64,000 bases of DNA from assembly GCF_004016505.1 (NCBI RefSeq), contig NZ_SACR01000004.1:124001-188000 (forward strand). Direction: 5' to 3'. The notes beneath the pieces were generated by a model that was not told where the DNA came from, ran no database searches, and saw only the letters and a list, made by a program, of their open reading frames with translations. Shown here in pieces: positions 27,326 through 35,236 of the stretch. Positions within the stretch are counted from its first letter, which is position 1; the number at the start of each line of letters is the position of its first letter. The translations under genes were made by a program, and so were the position numbers. The stretch comes from Rubrivivax rivuli (lineage in GTDB: Bacteria > Pseudomonadota > Gammaproteobacteria > Burkholderiales > Burkholderiaceae_C).

Positions 27326-28743
27326 CGATGCAGCTTTCTGGGGGGTCTGGGCCCGCGTTGGAGAGTGAGCCGACCGGGGCCCGTGCCCGGCCGCGGATGT
27401 CGGGGCGGGGCCTGCCGGCAGGCGGCCATCAGCAGGCCCGCGAAGAGCCAGCCGTAGACGTTGATGGCGCCCTGCCCGGTGATCTGCCCGAGCACTAGCA
27501 CATAGCCGACGTAGGAGAACAGCAGCATCGGCGCCGGGTCGTCGCTGAGCTTCAGCGTGCGCAGCACCTGCGCGGCCAGCCAGCCGGCCAGCAGCAGGCG
27601 GAAGGCGATGTAGCCCAGGCCGGCCAGCGGGCCGATGTCGACCATGTGGCGCGCGAAATCGGTCTCGGCCAGCTGGCCCGGGCGCACGCCATCGATCACG
27701 GCGTCCAGCGTGATGCTGGCGTTGCCGCCATAGCCCAGGCCCCAGCCGAGCAGCGGCACCTCGCCGAGCAGGCGCAGGAAGTCGACAAGCCCGTAGGCAG
27801 CGCGCCCGAACACGCCCCACTCGAAGTGGCGGCTCTCGGCGGCATCGGCCACCGTCCAGCGTTCGACGAAGGCGGCGAAGCCCTCAGGGAAGACCAGCGG
27901 GTACAGCACCAGCGACAGCAGGCTCAGTGTCAGGGGCCACACCAGTGCGCGTGTCTTGAGGGCCGCGCCGCGGCCCAGCAGGCCCAGCAGCACCGCGAAA
28001 GCCAGGCACAGCCCGGCCTGCAGCACCGTGCCCCGGCTGCCGCTGAGCGCCAGGGCCGTGAGCACGCCGGCGGCGCCGCCGGCCAGCAGCCACACGGGGG
28101 GCTGCGGCAGGCGGCGCGGGGTGAGGAAGGCCAGCAATGCGATGGCGCAGGCGGTGGCCGCGAACTGCTGCTGTCCGGCGCCGGAGGCGAAGGGACCCAT
28201 GGGCCGCGTGCGCTCGGCCGTGGCCGTGAGGCCCCGGAACTGCAGGTCTTCGTCGGCAGCGGTGCCGACGTTGATGGCCGCGCCCGGCGGCGAGAAGAAC
28301 TGTGCCGCCACCAGCAGGCCGATGGGCACGGCGAGAAACAGCGTCAGGGCATAGAAGCGCTGCAGGTCCCGGGCCTGGAAGGTCTGGCCCACCAGGAAGG
28401 CGAGCGGCAGGTAGAGGAAGTAGGCGCGCCAGCCGTAGACACCCAGCAGCAGGCGCAGCTCGCTGGGTGGGCCGCTGGCGGCCTGCGCCGCCCCCAGCGC
28501 GACCCCCAGCACCGCCATCCACAGTGCCGCGGTGAGCAGGGGCTGCCGGCGCGGCCACAGGCCGTGCTGCCAGGCCAGCGCGTAGGCCAGCAGCAGCAGC
28601 GGGTCGCGTACGAAGAAGAGGTACTGGCTGAATTGCGGCAGCGCCCACTTGCGCAGCGCGCCTTCGAAGATGGCCAGCAGGTAGATCGCGAAGACCAGCG
28701 CGACCACCTGGCGCCGGCCGCGCTCGGCAGCGCCCACGGCCAC
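27322..28743 (-). CDS. O-antigen ligase/polymerase-like membrane protein
   Basis: Polytopic inner-membrane protein of about 473 residues, rich in hydrophobic helices, with a large periplasmic loop after the [16 protein letters not shown] helix region. [11 protein letters not shown] matches the SR-G-T motif of O-antigen ligases and Wzy polymerases, and [15 protein letters not shown] follows in the loop. It probably polymerises or ligates the repeat unit. The start is unsure: GTG 28743 (or 28737) is the first start codon after the stop of the upstream glycosyltransferase at 28793; I saw no clear ribosome site. The stop overlaps the decarboxylase start (ATGA). Confidence 0.78.
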
Positions 28744-28792
28744 CCGCTGCAGGGCGCCATGGCGGGCGCGCGCCAGCGCGCGCGGTGCGGGC

Positions 28793-29836
28793 TCAGGCCT
28801 GGCGCGCCAGGGCCACGGAGCGGTGCTGCGCATGCTGTTCCAGCAACTGAAGGTAGGCCTGCGCGACCGCGGCGGGTTGGTGCTGCTGCAGGTGGCGCCG
28901 CACGCGCGGGTCGTGGGCGATGCCGCTCTCGGGCGCCGAGCGCAGCACCGGCACCAGGCGCGCGGCGAGCGCCAGGGGGTCGCCCTTGGCGAACACCACG
29001 CCCGCCGGGCCGGCGGCCTGGGGCAGGCCGCCGCTGGCCGCCACCACCGGCACGCAGCCGCAGGCCTGGGCTTCCAGGGCGACCAGGCCGAAGGGCTCTT
29101 CCCACACCGAAGGCACCACGGCCACGCGGTGCTGGTGCAGCGCCTGCACGAGCGCCTCGCCGCGCAGGGCCCCCGTGAAGCGCACCAGGCCCTGCAGCCC
29201 GAGCACGGCCACCAGGCCCTGCAGCGCAGCGCCTTCGGGTCCTTCACCGACGATGGTGAGCGTGTGGCGGTGGCCGTGGGCGTGCATCAGCGCCAGGGCG
29301 TGCAGCATCACCGAGAAGCCCTTGTCGCTGACGAGGCGGCCGACGCAGACGATGTCGCGGTTGCGCGCGATGCCCGGCACGCTGCGGAACAGCGTGCTGT
29401 CATAGGGGTTGGGCAGCACGTTGCAAGGCAGGCCGAGATCGGCGGCCAGCGCCCCGCTGACGGCCACGTTGCGCGCATGGCGCAGCGCCAGGCGCTTCCA
29501 GCCGGCGGCCCGCGCAGCGGGCCCCTGGCGCGGCAACCAGGTGTGGTGGGCCACCACCCAGGGGCGCCGCAGCGCCAGCAGCGGCCAGGCGAGCCGCAGG
29601 CTGACGTTGTTGTGCAGCACCACGTCGCTGCGCTCCACGGCGCTCCACAGGGCGCGTGCGCCGGGCTGGCGCAGCACGGCGTAGGGCGAGTCGTCGGCCT
29701 CGGCGCCGGCAGCCGTCTGCGTCACGACGGTCAGGCCGTGGCCGGCCTCGTGGAAGCCCCGGGCCAGCAGTTCGGTCACGGTCTCGATGCCACCCACCGA
29801 AGGCCTGAAAGGCACCGAGCACATCAAGATGTTCAT
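28793..29836 (-). CDS. Glycosyltransferase family 4 protein
   Basis: GT-B enzyme of 347 residues. The N terminus MNILMCSVPFRPSVGGIETV shows the glycine-rich acceptor loop common in GT4 enzymes. The C-terminal domain has VGRLVSDKGFSVMLHAL (donor-site strand and helix) and the E-x7-E motif in WEEPFGLVALEAQACGCVPVV. Start ATG 29836; a GTG two codons upstream is possible. It is the first gene of the minus-strand run and divergent from the transferase gene at 30006, so the 169-base spacer probably holds promoters for both. Confidence 0.85.
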   Translation of the reverse strand: MNILMCSVPFRPSVGGIETVTELLARGFHEAGHGLTVVTQTAAGAEADDSPYAVLRQPGARALWSAVERSDVVLHNNVSLRLAWPLLALRRPWVVAHHTWLPRQGPAARAAGWKRLALRHARNVAVSGALAADLGLPCNVLPNPYDSTLFRSVPGIARNRDIVCVGRLVSDKGFSVMLHALALMHAHGHRHTLTIVGEGPEGAALQGLVAVLGLQGLVRFTGALRGEALVQALHQHRVAVVPSVWEEPFGLVALEAQACGCVPVVAASGGLPQAAGPAGVVFAKGDPLALAARLVPVLRSAPESGIAHDPRVRRHLQQHQPAAVAQAYLQLLEQHAQHRSVALARQA

Positions 29837-30005
29837 CGCCACACACCCGGCCGGCGTCTGGCGCCGGCGCACACCGCTCGCCGCGGCACTGGAAGCCCTC
29901 AAGCGTAGGCAGGCAATGTTTCCGGCGTGAGTCAGTGCCGGCCGTGCCGGGCGGCGGCGCGCCGTCGGGGCATCGTCACAAACCGCCGTTAGCCTGCGGC
30001 GCCTG

Positions 30006-31283
30006 ATGTCTTCCAGCCCTCCAGACGCCGTCGTCGTCAACTTCAACGCGCCCGAGCTCAACCAGCTGGCTGGTGCACTGGCCCGCCGCGGGCTGCTGCG
30101 GCACTTCGTGCGGCCCTACGTGAACAAGGAGCGCGCCTGGGAGCGGGCCCTCGGCCGCCTGCCCATGGGCCGTTCGATCTATGCCGGCACGCTGGGCCGG
30201 CGCCGCCTGGGAGAGCCGGCACTGGTGCCGCTCACGCGCGAGGCTGGCGTGGCCTGCGACTGGTCGGCCGCGCTGGTCGGGCGCCAGACCTGGCTGCCCG
30301 GGGGCTGGCGGCACGCCTGGACCAACGGCCTGAACATGCAGGTGCGGGCCGCGGTCTCGCGTGCTGGCGGGCGGCTGGCGCGCGAGGCGGGCTGCATCGT
30401 GGCCTACGAGGGATTCGCGCTGGAAGCTTTCCAGGCCGTGAGGCCGGGTTCGGCACGGCGCCTGCTCAACTACCCCGTCGCCCACCACCGCGAGCGCCGC
30501 CGCGTGCGCGAAGAGGAACTGGCGCTGGAGCCCGACTTCGCCGCCACCTGGCCGGGCTTTGCCGACTGGGGGCCCGGACACGAAGAGCGCCTGGACGAGG
30601 AGATCGCGCTGGCCGATGGCGTGCTGCTGGGCTCCGAGTACGCGGCCCGCAGCTTCCTGGCGCAGGGCGTGCCGGCCCACAAGCTCTGCGTGGTGCCCTA
30701 CGGCGTCGACCTGCAGACCTTTTGCCCCGGCCCGGGGCCCGAAGCCTCGCGCGGGGCCGGGGATCGTTTCGAAGTCATCTACGCCGGGCAACTCACCCAA
30801 CGCAAGGGGCTGAGCTACCTGCTGCGGGCTTACGCGGCCTTCGCGCGGGCGAACACCGCGCTCACGCTGGTGGGCGCCCCGGTGGGCAGCGAGGCCCCGC
30901 TGCGGCCCTATGCCCACCTCTTCGAGCATGTGCCGCACCAGACGCGGCCGGCGCTGGCCGCGCGTTACCGCCGCGCGCAGGTCTTCGTGCTGCCCACGCT
31001 GGTGGAAGGCATGCCGCTCGTGGTGCTGGAAGCCATGGCCTGCGGCTTGCCGGTCATCGTCACCGCCAACGGGCCCGGCGGCATCGTGCGCGACGGCATC
31101 GACGGCTTCATCGTGCCGCAGCGTGACGCCGCTGCCGTGCAGGAGAAGCTGGAACTGCTCTACCGCGACCCTGCCCTGTGCGCAGCCATGGGCCGCCAGG
31201 CCGCGCAACGCGCGCAGGACTTCAGCTGGGAGGCCTACAGCCACGGCGTGCTGAGGCACATGCATTGCGGGGTGCAGGCATGA
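30006..31283 (+). CDS. Glycosyltransferase family 4 protein
   Basis: GT-B enzyme of 425 residues. VIYAGQLTQRKGLSYLLRAY is the usual donor-domain entry, and LVEGMPLVVLEAMACGLPVIV has the E-x7-E motif. The N-terminal half (VVVNFNAPELNQLAGALARR ... LNYPVAHHRERRR) binds the acceptor. It overlaps the next gene by ATGA (31280-31283). A CGTCAC with eight bases to GTTAGCCTG at 29974-29996 resembles the motif seen before xrtD, but the match is partial and lies only ten bases from the ATG. It probably adds a sugar to the repeat unit. Confidence 0.85.
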   Translation: MSSSPPDAVVVNFNAPELNQLAGALARRGLLRHFVRPYVNKERAWERALGRLPMGRSIYAGTLGRRRLGEPALVPLTREAGVACDWSAALVGRQTWLPGGWRHAWTNGLNMQVRAAVSRAGGRLAREAGCIVAYEGFALEAFQAVRPGSARRLLNYPVAHHRERRRVREEELALEPDFAATWPGFADWGPGHEERLDEEIALADGVLLGSEYAARSFLAQGVPAHKLCVVPYGVDLQTFCPGPGPEASRGAGDRFEVIYAGQLTQRKGLSYLLRAYAAFARANTALTLVGAPVGSEAPLRPYAHLFEHVPHQTRPALAARYRRAQVFVLPTLVEGMPLVVLEAMACGLPVIVTANGPGGIVRDGIDGFIVPQRDAAAVQEKLELLYRDPALCAAMGRQAAQRAQDFSWEAYSHGVLRHMHCGVQA

Positions 31284-32152
31284 CGGTGCCGGAAGACAGG
31301 AACCTGGCGCGCGTGCGCTGCCGCGTGGTGGTGCTCACCTTCAACTGCGAAGGCATCATCGCCGAGACCCTGGCGCAGGCGCGCCGCATCGACCCCCGGC
31401 CCTTCGTCGTCGACTCCTACTCGAAAGACGCCACGCTGGCGCAGGTAGGCGCCGAGGCCGAGGTGGTGCAGCGCCCCTTCAGCAACTATGCCGAGCAGCG
31501 CAACTGGGCCATCGCGCAGGTGGCCGCCAGTTCCAGCTGGCAGCTGCACCTGGATGCCGACGAGGTGCTGGACGACGAAGCCGTGGCCGCCATCCTGCAG
31601 GTGCTGCAGGCCGGTGATGCGGCCACCCACCAGGCCTATCTGCTGCGCAGGGTGGACTACTTCATGGGCAAGCGCCTGCGCCACAGCGGGTTGAACCCCT
31701 GGCACCTGCGCCTCTTCCGCAGCGGGCAGGGGGCTTGCGAACAGCGCCTTTACGACCAGCACTTCGTCAGCCCGCACCCCACGCGGCGCCTGGCCGGCTG
31801 CATGCACGACAAGAACGCGCTGACCCTCACCGACTGGACCGCGCGCCACAACCGGTGGAGCGACCTGGAGGCCGCCGAACTGCTCGGGGGCCACGCCAGC
31901 GCTGCCGTCGGCGGCAGCCTGCAGCCGCGCCTGCTGGGGGACGCTCGGCAGCGAACACGCTGGCTCAAGGCGGCCTACTACCGCATGCCCGGCGGGCTGC
32001 GCGCAGCGGCCTACTTCGTCTACCGCTACGTCTTCCGGCTCGGCTTCCTCGACGGCCGCGAAGGCCTCTACTTTGCCTTCCTGCAGGGCCTGTGGTTCCG
32101 GCTGCTGGTGGACGCCAAGTTGCACGAGGCGCGCAGCGGGCCTCCGCGCTGA
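31280..32152 (+). CDS. Glycosyltransferase family 2 protein
   Basis: GT-A enzyme of 290 residues of the WaaE/KdtX-like branch. The first strand is VVVLTFNCEGIIAETL, the donor-binding DSYSKDAT replaces the common D-x-T-D, NYAEQRNWAI is typical of the branch, and WQLHLDADEVL holds the D-x-D metal site. A hydrophobic segment near the end (AAYFVYRYVFRLGFLDGREG) may associate with the membrane. ATG 31280 overlaps the previous stop (ATGA), so both transferases are co-translated. Confidence 0.85.
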   Translation: MTVPEDRNLARVRCRVVVLTFNCEGIIAETLAQARRIDPRPFVVDSYSKDATLAQVGAEAEVVQRPFSNYAEQRNWAIAQVAASSSWQLHLDADEVLDDEAVAAILQVLQAGDAATHQAYLLRRVDYFMGKRLRHSGLNPWHLRLFRSGQGACEQRLYDQHFVSPHPTRRLAGCMHDKNALTLTDWTARHNRWSDLEAAELLGGHASAAVGGSLQPRLLGDARQRTRWLKAAYYRMPGGLRAAAYFVYRYVFRLGFLDGREGLYFAFLQGLWFRLLVDAKLHEARSGPPR

Positions 32153-32213
32153 GCGCGTCCGGGGCCCGGGACGCACACGCGTCGCCGCAGCCATGAAGCC
32201 GACGGCACCGCCC

Positions 32214-32843
32214 TCAGCGGCGCGCCACCAGCAGCATCGAGCGCGCCAGCGGCGGCACACGGCCCAGCCGCTGCAGGTCCAGCGGCGTGAAACCGGCCTG
32301 TACCGCCAGGGCGGTGAGCGTCTGGCGCGAGAAGAACTTCAGCCGGCCGTGGTGCAGCAGGGCCTGCAGGCGCAGGTCGGTGCGGCCCAGCAGCGCGATG
32401 CCCAGGTTCTTCAGGTAGCCGTGGTAGGGCACGCTCAGCAGCAGCAGCCCGCCCGGGCGCAGCACCTGGAGTGCGTGGGCCAGCAACTGCTCGGGCCGCG
32501 CCACGTGGTCCACGGTCTCCACCGCCACCACGGCATCGAAGCGGCCTTGCCAGGCCGCCGGCGGCGGCAGCAGCGCATCGCCCTGGTGGAACGGCACTTC
32601 CGGGTGCGCAGCGCGCGCGATCTGGATGCCACTGTGGCTGAGGTCAAGACCGGTGGCCTCGAAGCCGCATCGCGCCAGCGCTGCCGTCAGCCAGCCGTTG
32701 CCACAGCCCAGGTCCAGCACGCGGTGGGCACCATGGCGGTCCAGCGCCATCACCACCGGCCGGGCCATGTGCGCGTGGATGGCGGCAGGGCCACCTTCCA
32801 CCCAGAGGTACTCCGACCTCGCGACCAGCGGCTCAGCTTGCAT
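32214..32843 (-). CDS. Class I SAM-dependent methyltransferase (paralogue)
   Basis: Methyltransferase of 209 residues. Motif I is VLDLGCGNGWLTAAL, followed by ATGLDLS, VAVETVDHVARPEQ and PGGLLLLSVPYHGYLKNLGI. It resembles the methyltransferase at 22209-22979 along the whole domain, most visibly at PYHGYLKNL and the closing SMLLVARR. I use ATG 32843, which overlaps the stop of the upstream acetyltransferase gene by 11 bases; longer frames run into that gene. Probably a sugar methyltransferase of the same pathway. Confidence 0.82.
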   Translation of the reverse strand: MQAEPLVARSEYLWVEGGPAAIHAHMARPVVMALDRHGAHRVLDLGCGNGWLTAALARCGFEATGLDLSHSGIQIARAAHPEVPFHQGDALLPPPAAWQGRFDAVVAVETVDHVARPEQLLAHALQVLRPGGLLLLSVPYHGYLKNLGIALLGRTDLRLQALLHHGRLKFFSRQTLTALAVQAGFTPLDLQRLGRVPPLARSMLLVARR

Positions 32844-33405
32844 GGGGCCGCTTGCGTTGTCTGTGCCAGCGCGCCGGCACCCCGGCATACACGCCCCAGG
32901 GTTGCAGCGCCCGGGTGGCCACGGCCCCCAGCGCCAGCACCGCGCCCTCGCCCAACTGCACGCCCGGGCAGACGGTGGCGCGCGCCGCCACCCAGGCGTA
33001 GGCGCCCACCTCGATGTGGCGGCTCACCATCGGAAAGGCCGGGTCATCGACATCGTGCCCCGCACCGCACAGGTAGGCCTGCTGCGAGATCACGCAGTGC
33101 GAGCCCAGGTGCACTCCAGCCGGGTTGTAGACCACCGCTTCGTCGGCGATGCACACCGCGTCTTCGCACACCAGCAGCCAGGGCGCCCAGACGCGAGCGG
33201 CCGGGTAGATGTGGCAGTTCGGCCCGAGCTGCGCGCCGAAGAGCCGCAACAAGGCGGCGCGCCACGCGAAGGCGGGCCGCGGCGAGGTTCTGAAGAGCAT
33301 CAGCCACACCACGCTCCACAGCGCCCGCCCGGCGCGGCTGCGCAGGCTCGTGCTCGGCACGAGGTAGGGGTCGGTGGCAGGCAAGGGGGGCGCGGGGCGG
33401 TGCAT
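32833..33405 (-). CDS. WcaF-like acetyltransferase (left-handed beta-helix)
   Basis: Acyltransferase of 190 residues with hexapeptide repeats: IYPAARVWAPW, VCIADEAVVYNPAGVHLGSHCVI and VCPGVQLGEGAVLALGAVATRAL, ending YAGVPARWHRQRKR. This is the layout of colanic-acid acetyltransferase WcaF and relatives, which transfer acetyl groups from acetyl-CoA to sugars. AWRAALLRLFGAQLGPNC is the conserved entry to the helix. The gene precedes a methyltransferase gene (overlap 11 bases). Together with the SGNH hydrolase it suggests that the glycan is acetylated. Confidence 0.82.
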   Translation of the reverse strand: MHRPAPPLPATDPYLVPSTSLRSRAGRALWSVVWLMLFRTSPRPAFAWRAALLRLFGAQLGPNCHIYPAARVWAPWLLVCEDAVCIADEAVVYNPAGVHLGSHCVISQQAYLCGAGHDVDDPAFPMVSRHIEVGAYAWVAARATVCPGVQLGEGAVLALGAVATRALQPWGVYAGVPARWHRQRKRPHAS

Positions 33406-33559
33406 CGGTAACGGGAACGCGGCATGGGGCCGGGCGGCGGTGGGTGTCGCGCAGCGGAATGCGGATCTTGAAGGCGGCCTGTGTCCGGTGCTTGACAGGC
33501 GGCCGCGGCGCCGCGTGCTCCGCGGCGCTGCGCCGCACGGGCCTGTGGCGCCATGGCCT

Positions 33560-33582
33560 TGTCACAGGCCCTGCCTAAGGTG
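33560..33582 (+). promoter_or_regulatory. TGTCAC-N8-CCTAAGGTG motif upstream of xrtD
   Basis: TGTCAC (33560-33565), eight bases, CCTAAGGTG (33574-33582) lies 62 bases before the xrtD start. The same 15 bases at the same spacing occur at 40059-40081 before the VPLPA-CTERM gene. The spacing does not fit a sigma-70 -35/-10 pair, so a regulator site is more likely. Function is inference. Confidence 0.45.
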
Positions 33583-33644
33583 GCGGGTTCCAGCGGCTTG
33601 CCGCGTCTCCTGTTCGGCCGCTGCGCGGCCCGGCCTCGCCCCGC

Positions 33645-35228
33645 ATGTCCTCCACCCTGTCTGCCCCGCCGCCTGCATCTGCCTGGAAATGGGGGGCGCC
33701 GCACTGGCTTGCCTGGGCGCTGGCCCTGGCACTGCTGGTGGTGTGGCACCACGGGGCGCTGGAGTTCATGGTGGCCACCTGGCAGCAGGTGGAGGAGTAC
33801 AGCTATGGCTGGTTCGTGCCCTGCATCAGCGCCTTCCTGGTCTGGCAGCGCAGCGACCAGTTGAGGGGCCATGCGCTGAACGGCTCATGGTGGGGCCTGG
33901 CCGTGCTGGTGCTCGGGCTGGCGATGGGGGCGGTGGGCGAACTGAGTGCCATCCGCGTGATCGGCCAGTACGGTTTCGTGGTCGGGCTCTGCGGCTTGGT
34001 GCTGGCCGCGCTGGGCCTGCGCGGGCTGCGCCTGCTGGCCCTGCCGCTGGCCATGCTGCTGTTCATGGTGCCCTTGCCGCAGTTCGTGCTGCGCGAGGTC
34101 TCGCACGTGCTGCAGTTGCTGTCGTCGGAACTGGGCGTGGCCCTGATCCGCGCCTTCGGCATCAGCGTGCACCTGGCGGGCAACGTCATCGACCTGGGCG
34201 CCTACAAGCTGCAGGTGGTGGAAGCCTGCAACGGCCTGCGCTACCTCTTCCCCTTGCTGGTGCTGGGCACCTTGGCCGCGTGCTTCTTCCAGGCGCCGAT
34301 GTGGCAGCGTGTGCTGCTGGTGGTGTCCACCGTGCCGCTCACCATCGCGATCAACAGCCTGCGCATCGGGCTTATCGGCGTGACGGTGGAGAACTGGGGC
34401 AGCGAGATGGCTGAGGGGCTGGTGCATGACCTCGAAGGCTGGTTCATGTTCCTCATCTGCCTCGCGCTTCTGGTGGTGGAGATGCGCTTGCTGGCGCGCT
34501 GGAGCGGGCGCAAGACCCGGCTGAACGAGTTGCTGCTGCTCGACGCGCCGGCCCCGATGCCCGCCGGCAGCACGCTGCAGCCGCGGCGCTTTCCGCGTTC
34601 CCTGGCGGCGGCCCTCCTGCTGCTGTCGCTGTGCGCTGCGGCCGCCTGGATGCAGCCCCAGCGCGCGCAGCAGGTGCCCCCGCGCGAGACCTTTGCCAAC
34701 TTCCCGCTGCAACTGCCCGGGGGCTGGGAAGGGCGCAGTGACCGCATCGCGCCCGACGTGCTGGCTGCCCTGGCCCTCACCGACTACCACCTCGCGAACT
34801 ACGCCCGCCCTGGTGAACCCTGGGTGAACTTCTATGTCGCCTACTACGCCAGCCAGAGCGGTGGCGAATCAAGCCATTCGCCGCGCACCTGCATCCCTGG
34901 CGATGGCTGGTCGCTGTCTGAGCTTCGGGAGCACGCGCTGGCATTGCCCGGCGGCACGCTGGTGGTGAACCGCACGCTCATCCAGAAGGGCGACCAGCGC
35001 CAGCTCGTCTACTACTGGTTCCGCCAGCGCGGGCGCCACCTCACCGGCGAGTTCGCCGTGAAGTGGCACATCCTGGCCGATGCCATCACGCGCGATCGCT
35101 CCGATGGCGCGCTGGTGCGTGTCGTCACCCCGCTGCCTCCCGGCGAAGACCCCGCCGTCGCCGACCGGCGGCTGCTCGGATTCGTGGCCGAGATCCACGG
35201 CCGCCTTGGCACCTACGTTCCCGATTGA
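33645..35228 (+). CDS. xrtD: Exosortase XrtD (VPLPA-CTERM-specific), fused to EpsI domain
   Basis: Inner-membrane transpeptidase of 527 residues that cleaves and transfers proteins with a VPLPA-CTERM tail. About eight transmembrane helices span residues 20-300. The catalytic residues are Cys195 in VVEACNGLRYL, Arg240 in INSLRIGLIG and His261 in LVHDLEGW. The tract VENWGSEMAEGLVHDLEGWF is the form I know from exosortase D rather than from EpsH/XrtA. The C-terminal 200 residues form an EpsI domain with GESSHSPRTCIPGDGW. VPLPA-tailed proteins at 16157 and 40322 are likely substrates; the VPEP-tailed ones may need another exosortase. It is followed after eight bases by a TPR lipoprotein gene. Confidence 0.88.
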   Translation: MSSTLSAPPPASAWKWGAPHWLAWALALALLVVWHHGALEFMVATWQQVEEYSYGWFVPCISAFLVWQRSDQLRGHALNGSWWGLAVLVLGLAMGAVGELSAIRVIGQYGFVVGLCGLVLAALGLRGLRLLALPLAMLLFMVPLPQFVLREVSHVLQLLSSELGVALIRAFGISVHLAGNVIDLGAYKLQVVEACNGLRYLFPLLVLGTLAACFFQAPMWQRVLLVVSTVPLTIAINSLRIGLIGVTVENWGSEMAEGLVHDLEGWFMFLICLALLVVEMRLLARWSGRKTRLNELLLLDAPAPMPAGSTLQPRRFPRSLAAALLLLSLCAAAAWMQPQRAQQVPPRETFANFPLQLPGGWEGRSDRIAPDVLAALALTDYHLANYARPGEPWVNFYVAYYASQSGGESSHSPRTCIPGDGWSLSELREHALALPGGTLVVNRTLIQKGDQRQLVYYWFRQRGRHLTGEFAVKWHILADAITRDRSDGALVRVVTPLPPGEDPAVADRRLLGFVAEIHGRLGTYVPD

Positions 35229-35236
35229 GAGACCCC